A stretch of DNA of 64,000 nucleotides, from positions 434,001 to 498,000 of the forward strand of contig NZ_JBEGIK010000001.1 of NCBI RefSeq assembly GCF_040675855.1. Reading direction: 5' to 3'. Below the pieces are notes generated by a model. The model was not told the DNA's origin. It worked only from the letters and a program-made list of their open reading frames with translations, and made no database searches. A program made the translations under genes and the position numbers. This DNA is from Microbacterium sp. LWH3-1.2 (GTDB lineage: Bacteria; Actinomycetota; Actinomycetes; Actinomycetales; Microbacteriaceae). Below, piece after piece: positions 59,956-64,000 of the stretch (positions are counted from its first letter, which is position 1; the number at the start of each line of letters is the position of its first letter).

Positions 59956-59958
59956 CCT
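59953..59958 (+). promoter_or_regulatory. leaderless-type -10 box before a short frame
   Basis: TAGCCT, 6 nt, ATG 59965; overlaps the fbiD stop region. Supports transcription of the short frame that follows. Confidence 0.5.
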
Positions 59959-59964
59959 GCGCCG

Positions 59965-60150
59965 ATGGGCGACTACCCGGTGCGGGAGATCGGCGGGCTC
60001 GACGAGTGGCGGGCGCACCACGGCGGGGTTCACGGGTCAGGGGCAGATGGGCCTCGACGACGACACCGTCGACGTCGGCGGGCACCGTCGTTCGCGTCGG
60101 GCAGGGGTCTGGCGCACGTGGCGCGCGACGCCCGACAGCCCCGGGAGTGA
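59965..60150 (+). pseudogene. short broken reading frame after fbiD
   Basis: 61-residue frame starting MGDYPVREIGGLDEWRAHHGG, which looks coding, then becoming Arg-rich noise. Skipping one G of the GGGG run at 60025-60028 would continue with more natural codons (FTGQGQMGLDDDTVDVGGH), so a frameshift is likely. No stop for that frame is found before it runs into antisense tauE. Family not recognised. Confidence 0.4.
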
Positions 60151-60159
60151 GGGTCCGCG

Positions 60160-60903
60160 TCAGACGATCAGCAGGTACACCGCGCCGACGATCGTGAAGG
60201 CGATCACGAGCTTCTCGAAGACCGACTGCGGCATGCGGACGGCGAGCCACCGGCCTCCGAACGCGGCGACGACGACCAGCGGCACGAGAACGAGGTCGAT
60301 GAGAAGACCCGGCACCGTGATGATGCCGATGCCGATCGAGAACGGCACTTTGAACAGGTTGACGATCGCGAAGAACCACGCCGCCGTGCCGAGGAACGCC
60401 TTCACCTCGAATCGGGCCGCCAGGAAGTACATCGACATCACGGGTCCGGCCGCGTTCGCGACCATCGTGGTGAAGCCGCCGAGACTGCCGTACGTCGCCG
60501 CGGCGACGGGGTGGGGTCGGGCGGCCTCGACGCTCGAGATGAAGCGTCGTCGGAGCAGCGTGATGGCGATGACCGCCAGCAGGATCACGCCTATCGACTT
60601 CTTCACCCACACGTCGTCGGCGAACCACAGGAACACCACGCCGAGCAGCACGCCCACCACCACCGCGGGTGCGAGTCGGAGCAGGGTGCGCCAGTCCGCG
60701 TGCCGGCGATACATGGTGACGGCGAAGATGTCCGCGACGATCAGCAGCAGGAGCAGGACGCCGGTCGACTGCTTCGCGGGGAGCACGGCGGCGAAGATCG
60801 CGACGGCGATCGTGCCCGCGCCGGGCACCGCCGTCTTCGACAGGCCGACGACGACGGCTCCGACGCCGAGCAGGGCCCATGCCCACCACGCGAGTTCGGG
60901 CAC
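60160..60903 (-). CDS. TauE/SafE family sulfite/organosulfonate exporter-like protein
   Basis: 247 residues from GTG 60903, 2 nt after the fbiA stop. Two similar halves with G-x-K-T/A-like motifs (VGLSKTAVPGAG, FTTMVANAAGPVMSMYF) and about eight helices. Anion exporters of this family have many substrates. Cotranscribed with fbiA, so a role near the F420 cluster is possible but unproven. Confidence 0.9.
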   Translation of the reverse strand: MPELAWWAWALLGVGAVVVGLSKTAVPGAGTIAVAIFAAVLPAKQSTGVLLLLLIVADIFAVTMYRRHADWRTLLRLAPAVVVGVLLGVVFLWFADDVWVKKSIGVILLAVIAITLLRRRFISSVEAARPHPVAAATYGSLGGFTTMVANAAGPVMSMYFLAARFEVKAFLGTAAWFFAIVNLFKVPFSIGIGIITVPGLLIDLVLVPLVVVAAFGGRWLAVRMPQSVFEKLVIAFTIVGAVYLLIV

Positions 60904-60905
60904 TC

Positions 60906-61889
60906 TCAGACCCCGGCGGCCGTGAGCGCAGCCTCGCCGAGGGCACTCCGGCGCGCGGCATCCGTCATCCAGAGCGGACGGACGAGCGGACGGATGCCGA
61001 GCCCGGCGACCTCGCGGGCGGCAGCCTCGTCCTCTTCGGCGAGGAGCCACGCGTCGAGCAGCCCACCGGTCTCGCGGGCACCGTACAGACCTGCGACGGC
61101 CGTCGCGGAGGTCTCGACGCCGATCGCACTGAGGCACACGTCGGCCATGCCGCGCACCACTTTGCCGCCGATGATCGGCGAGACGCCGACGACGGGAGCG
61201 GCGGTCGCGTGCAGCGCCTCGCGGACGCCCGGCACGGCCAGGATCGGGCCGATGGACACGACCGGGTTGGAGGGGGCGACCAGCACGACGTCGGCCGCGC
61301 CGATCGCCTCGGCGACGCCGGGGGCTGCGACGGCCGCCTCGATGCCGGGGTTCTCGAACCGCGCGGGCGCGAGGGTCGCGCGGTGGCGCGTCCACCACTC
61401 CTGGAAGTGCAGGCGCGTGCCGTCGTCGAGCACGACGACGGTGTCGACCTCGGTGTCGGTCATCGGCAGCAACCGCGCGCCGAGGTCCCAGCGGTGCGAC
61501 ATGCGCGCGAGCACGTCGGTGGGTGTGAGGCCCTCGCGCAGCCAGCCGGTGCGGGCGAGGTGCGTGCCGAGGTCGAGGTCGCCGAGGGTGAACCAGGGCC
61601 AGCCGGCGCCCCACTCCTGCAACTCGTGGTTGACGCGCTCGCTGTCGCCCCGGCGACCCCAGCCGCGCTCGGCGTCGTTGACGCCGGCGAGGGCGTAGGT
61701 GATCGAGTCGACATCGGGCTGCAGCCGCACGCCCGACAGCCAGATGTCGTCGCCGGTGTTGACGACGACGGTGAGCGCCGCGGCGGTGTCGTCGACACCG
61801 CGCGCGCGCAGCGCGCCGCGGACGCCGAGGACGAAGCGCGAGCCGCCGACTCCGCCCGCGAGCACGACGATTCGGGGCGTGCCGGTCAC
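60906..61889 (-). CDS. fbiA: 2-phospho-L-lactate transferase (CofD/FbiA)
   Basis: 327 residues from GTG 61889. Starts IVVLAGGVGGSRFVLGVRGAL, then VNTGDDIWLSGVRLQPDVDSI, AGWPWFTLGDLDLGTH, VLVAPSNPVVSIGPIL and SPIIGGKVVRGMA, all CofD hallmarks. Joins the FbiD product to FO to give (dehydro)F420-0. 7 nt after hemD on the same strand. The glutamate ligase fbiB is not in the window. Confidence 0.96.
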   Translation of the reverse strand: MTGTPRIVVLAGGVGGSRFVLGVRGALRARGVDDTAAALTVVVNTGDDIWLSGVRLQPDVDSITYALAGVNDAERGWGRRGDSERVNHELQEWGAGWPWFTLGDLDLGTHLARTGWLREGLTPTDVLARMSHRWDLGARLLPMTDTEVDTVVVLDDGTRLHFQEWWTRHRATLAPARFENPGIEAAVAAPGVAEAIGAADVVLVAPSNPVVSIGPILAVPGVREALHATAAPVVGVSPIIGGKVVRGMADVCLSAIGVETSATAVAGLYGARETGGLLDAWLLAEEDEAAAREVAGLGIRPLVRPLWMTDAARRSALGEAALTAAGV

Positions 61890-61896
61890 AGGCGCG

Positions 61897-62745
61897 TCAG
61901 TTCCGGGTGTCGATGCCGCCGAGACGCGGGATCATGCCGGTCTTGGGGGCGAACTCGTCGGCCGCGTGCGGGAGGGAGAACTTGGCGACCGCGTCGATCA
62001 GGGCGTCGACGGTCTGCGCGTCGGCCACGACATCCACGTCGAGGCCGGCGCGGCGGGCATCCTTCGCGGTGCGGGGACCGATCGCGGCGATGAGCGTGGT
62101 CTCGGGGATCTCGGGGAACTGCTCGTGCACCTGCTGCGCGACCGAGCCGCTCGTCACCAGGATGGCGTTGATGCGGCCGGATCGAACGTCCTCGGCGATG
62201 CGCTCGGTGACCGGCACGCCGACGGTGCGGTAGGCGACGACGCTGCGGACGCGATGCCCCGCCTCGGTGAGCATGCGGGTGAGGACCGGCTTCGCGATCT
62301 CACTGCGCAGGGTGAGGATGTCGCGGGGCTCGGGCTCGAGGGCGATGAGCTGCTCGGCCATGCCGGCCGCGGAGTTGTCGCGCTCGGGCACGAGGTCGAC
62401 GCGATAGCCGACGGCGAGCAGCGCCGCCGCCGTCGTCTCACCCACGGCGGCGACCTTCGTCGTCGCCGGGACGACCGCGCGATATGCGTAGAGGACGTCG
62501 ACCGTCGTCGCGCTCGTGACCGTCAGCCACTCGAACCTGCCGGCGGCGAGGTCGGCGAGTGCCTGGTCGAGGGACGCCTGGTCGTTCGTCGGGGCGAAGT
62601 TGATGAGCGGCGCGATCACGGGGATCGCGCCCTGGCGGCGCAGGGTCGCGGCGACGCCGTCGCCCCAGGGTCCGCCGCGCGGCACGAGGACGCGCCAGCC
62701 GGTCAGTGGCTTGACGGACTGGTGCTGTGCTGCGGCGGTGTTCAT
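61897..62745 (-). CDS. hemD: uroporphyrinogen-III synthase
   Basis: 282 residues. Bi-lobed HemD pattern: LVPRGGPWGDGVAATLRRQGA start, WLTVTSATTVDVLY, VAAVGETTAAAL, RSVVAYRTVGV, ILVTSGSVAQQV and AAIGPRTAKDARRAGL. Cyclises hydroxymethylbilane. Unusual position in front of fbiA; other haem genes are not nearby. Confidence 0.92.
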   Translation of the reverse strand: MNTAAAQHQSVKPLTGWRVLVPRGGPWGDGVAATLRRQGAIPVIAPLINFAPTNDQASLDQALADLAAGRFEWLTVTSATTVDVLYAYRAVVPATTKVAAVGETTAAALLAVGYRVDLVPERDNSAAGMAEQLIALEPEPRDILTLRSEIAKPVLTRMLTEAGHRVRSVVAYRTVGVPVTERIAEDVRSGRINAILVTSGSVAQQVHEQFPEIPETTLIAAIGPRTAKDARRAGLDVDVVADAQTVDALIDAVAKFSLPHAADEFAPKTGMIPRLGGIDTRN

Positions 62746-62927
62746 AGGGGTCGACTCTCGATGATGCTCAGTCGGCCGCCCAAGAAGCTCGAGACAGCCG
62801 ATGCGCGATTCGAATCGGGTTCGCGCGATCGGCAGCTAACGCACCATTGCACTGCCTTGCCTCCCGAGCATACCCCCGATCGCTGATGGCGCGACCTCGG
62901 CGACCGCGGGACGCGAGAGGGGCCGGA
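62746..62927. promoter_or_regulatory. hemD upstream region with a 12-nt palindrome
   Basis: 182-nt gap. Contains the perfect palindrome CGATTCGAATCG (62806-62817), 61 nt upstream of hemD, and on the minus strand a TATGCT near 62870 that could be a -10 box. No RNA gene recognised. Confidence 0.4.
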
Positions 62928-63227
62928 TCAGCGCGTATAGAGGCGCACGAAGCCCCAGACCGCAGCGCCGACGGCCGCGGCGCCCGCGATCACGGCCACC
63001 GCGGTGAGGGCGGGATTGCGGCGATTGAACGCCCGGGCGCGTTCGATGTTCACGTCGAGCGCCCGCTCGACCCGGCGCGGGACGTTCGCCTTCGCCTCGA
63101 TGGCGGCGAGCGCCGCCTTCAGCTCGGTCCTCGCCTGCTCGACGGGATCGGTGATCCCGAGCGGCACGGCGGTGCGGGGCAGCGCGACGGAGTTCTTCGA
63201 CAGCGGAACGGGCGCGTCAGAGCTCAT
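62928..63227 (-). CDS. DUF3618-like small membrane protein
   Basis: 99 residues. Polar N-terminus, an amphipathic helix (DPVEQARTELKAALAAIEAKANVPRR pattern, E/K-rich) and one C-terminal membrane helix ([19 protein letters not shown]). The layout matches DUF3618 proteins, which typically follow a holin-like partner, as here. Overlaps that gene by 11 nt. Confidence 0.8.
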   Translation of the reverse strand: MSSDAPVPLSKNSVALPRTAVPLGITDPVEQARTELKAALAAIEAKANVPRRVERALDVNIERARAFNRRNPALTAVAVIAGAAAVGAAVWGFVRLYTR

Positions 63228-63621
63228 CGCGCACCTCCTTCACGTCCAGGGCGATCGATTGGACCGGGTTGCGGCGTTCGCCGATCCGGCGAAAGTAGAG
63301 CACGCCGATGACCCCGAAGACCGCGGTGACGATCAGCATCGCGAAGAACACGACGAGCGCCGACAGCCACACCGGCCACCACGACGACAGCCCCGCGATG
63401 ACGAATGTGCCGAAGACGGGCACCGACCAGAACAGCACGAACAGCGCGGCGAACACCCAGAGCGCTCCCCATCCGCCGTCCTTCGCGGTCTTGGCGAGCC
63501 AGGCCTTCGCAGCATCGATCTCCGCGATGACGAGGTTGCGGATCAGCTCCGGGATCTCACCGAGCAGGGTGAGCAGGCTGTCGTCCGCGCGGTCACGGAA
63601 GCCGCGGGGGGTGGTCATCAC
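63217..63621 (-). CDS. phage-holin-family (DUF1469-like) membrane protein
   Basis: 134 residues. DSLLTLLGEIPELIRNLVIAEIDAAKAW N-terminal amphipathic helix, then two long membrane helices and a basic end. Common actinobacterial stress/envelope protein encoded with DUF3618 and YtxH partners; not a phage gene. Confidence 0.88.
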   Translation of the reverse strand: MMTTPRGFRDRADDSLLTLLGEIPELIRNLVIAEIDAAKAWLAKTAKDGGWGALWVFAALFVLFWSVPVFGTFVIAGLSSWWPVWLSALVVFFAMLIVTAVFGVIGVLYFRRIGERRNPVQSIALDVKEVRDEL

Positions 63622-63622
63622 G

Positions 63623-64000
63623 TCAGGCCCCGCCGCGACCGTTCTCGGAGGCGTCGTCCACGGCTTCGTCGACGGCGTCCTTCACGGCCTGCGCCGAGGT
63701 CTGCGCCGCCTTTCCGACGTCGTCGGCCGAGTCCTTCCCGACTTTGAGGGCCGCGTCGAGCTTCTGCCCGGGGGTCCCCTTCGAGCCGGCGGCCTGCGTG
63801 ACCTTCACCGCGGACTCCCAGAGCGTCGATGGCAGCGCCATCGCCTGGGACTTCGCGAAGTCCTTCACCTTGCCGACCTGCGTCTGCACGGGCTCGGTGT
63901 TCCACACCTTCAGCCACTGCGTCTTGATCTGCTCGTAGCGCTCACGACCCGCGCGCGTACCGAGCACATACCCGATCGCGAGTCCGATGACGAGTCCAGC
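63623..64000 (-). CDS. YtxH-like protein, N-terminus outside the window
   Basis: At least 125 residues, running off the right edge. The visible start AGLVIGLAIGYVLGTRAGRERYEQ is a membrane helix with the family GYVLGTRAGRERY motif; the rest is an amphipathic, Lys/Ala-rich helix that may coat the membrane. Adjacent to the holin-family and DUF3618-like genes, 1 nt apart from the former, forming one unit. Confidence 0.85.
   Translation of the reverse strand, partial: AGLVIGLAIGYVLGTRAGRERYEQIKTQWLKVWNTEPVQTQVGKVKDFAKSQAMALPSTLWESAVKVTQAAGSKGTPGQKLDAALKVGKDSADDVGKAAQTSAQAVKDAVDEAVDDASENGRGGA

Noticed and set aside
62800-62820. A T-arm-like string GATTCGAATC near hemD, suggesting a tRNA
   Set aside because: It is just a 12-nt palindrome; no acceptor stem, anticodon arm or D arm can be folded around it.
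63217-63621. Holin-family protein as evidence of a prophage
   Set aside because: No other phage genes are present, and it sits with DUF3618-like and YtxH-like genes, a common chromosomal trio in actinobacteria.
1-64000. CRISPR arrays, insertion sequences, integrases
   Set aside because: No regularly spaced direct repeats and no transposase or recombinase protein could be seen on either strand.

Overview
The window is GC-rich (about 70 percent by eye) actinobacterial chromosome, most likely Microbacterium or a close relative in Microbacteriaceae. The evidence is the F420 genes, the FbiC-type fused FO synthase, the methylcitrate cycle, frequent GTG starts, many TAnnnT -10 boxes placed 6-7 nt before a start codon (leaderless mRNAs), and a dispersed repeat with the core GCGAGTCGAAACGC. 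I see no tRNA, rRNA, insertion sequence, prophage or CRISPR. No stretch over 300 bases lacks a gene.

Layout. 1-7.6 kb: end of a pentapeptide-repeat protein; an etfB-etfA-cytochrome b operon; a MarR regulator; enoyl-CoA hydratase, 3-hydroxyisobutyrate dehydrogenase and acyl-CoA dehydrogenase (valine or acyl-CoA catabolism). 7.6-10.1 kb: YciI-like protein, MFS transporter, two small proteins. 10.1-16.3 kb: thiolase, thioesterase, prpC, prpB, prpD and a GntR regulator (propionate). 16.4-22.9 kb: ABC exporter with its MarR regulator, RNase HI, MocR regulator, VOC and NUDIX proteins. 22.9-28.7 kb: heterodimeric ABC exporter and a DUF4407 protein. 28.7-36.6 kb: rlmN, LysE, HAD, VOC, SDR/enoyl-CoA isomerase genes, a DUF488 remnant, APH and SRPBCC proteins. 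36.7-39.7 kb: ykoEDC thiamine-precursor ECF transporter under a TPP riboswitch. 39.7-41.4 kb: D,D-carboxypeptidase. 41.4-47.5 kb: apparently complete non-phosphorylating L-fucose pathway with its GntR regulator. 47.5-54.2 kb: J-domain/NERD protein, membrane proteins, 3-hydroxyisobutyryl-CoA hydrolase, ABC transporter with an acidic tail, PH-like protein. 54.3-62 kb: F420 cluster (fbiC, BVMO, fgd, fbiD, tauE, fbiA) and hemD. 62.9-64 kb: three small envelope proteins.

How the genes work together. Acyl-CoA dehydrogenase passes electrons to ETF, and the membrane cytochrome b encoded directly after etfA may be the ETF outlet. Propionyl-CoA from valine or fatty acids can enter the methylcitrate cycle. 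The fucose genes convert L-fucose to pyruvate and lactate, and two copies of one inverted repeat are fused to the -10 boxes of the fucose promoters. The F420 operon pairs cofactor synthesis with F420-dependent glucose-6-phosphate dehydrogenase.

The most unusual observations: the CofH half of FbiC has lost the CxxxCxxC iron-sulfur motif; the dispersed repeat lies in the same frame in the linkers of two unrelated proteins, one of them this FbiC; and the heptamer CGGATGC/GCATCCG is strongly over-represented.
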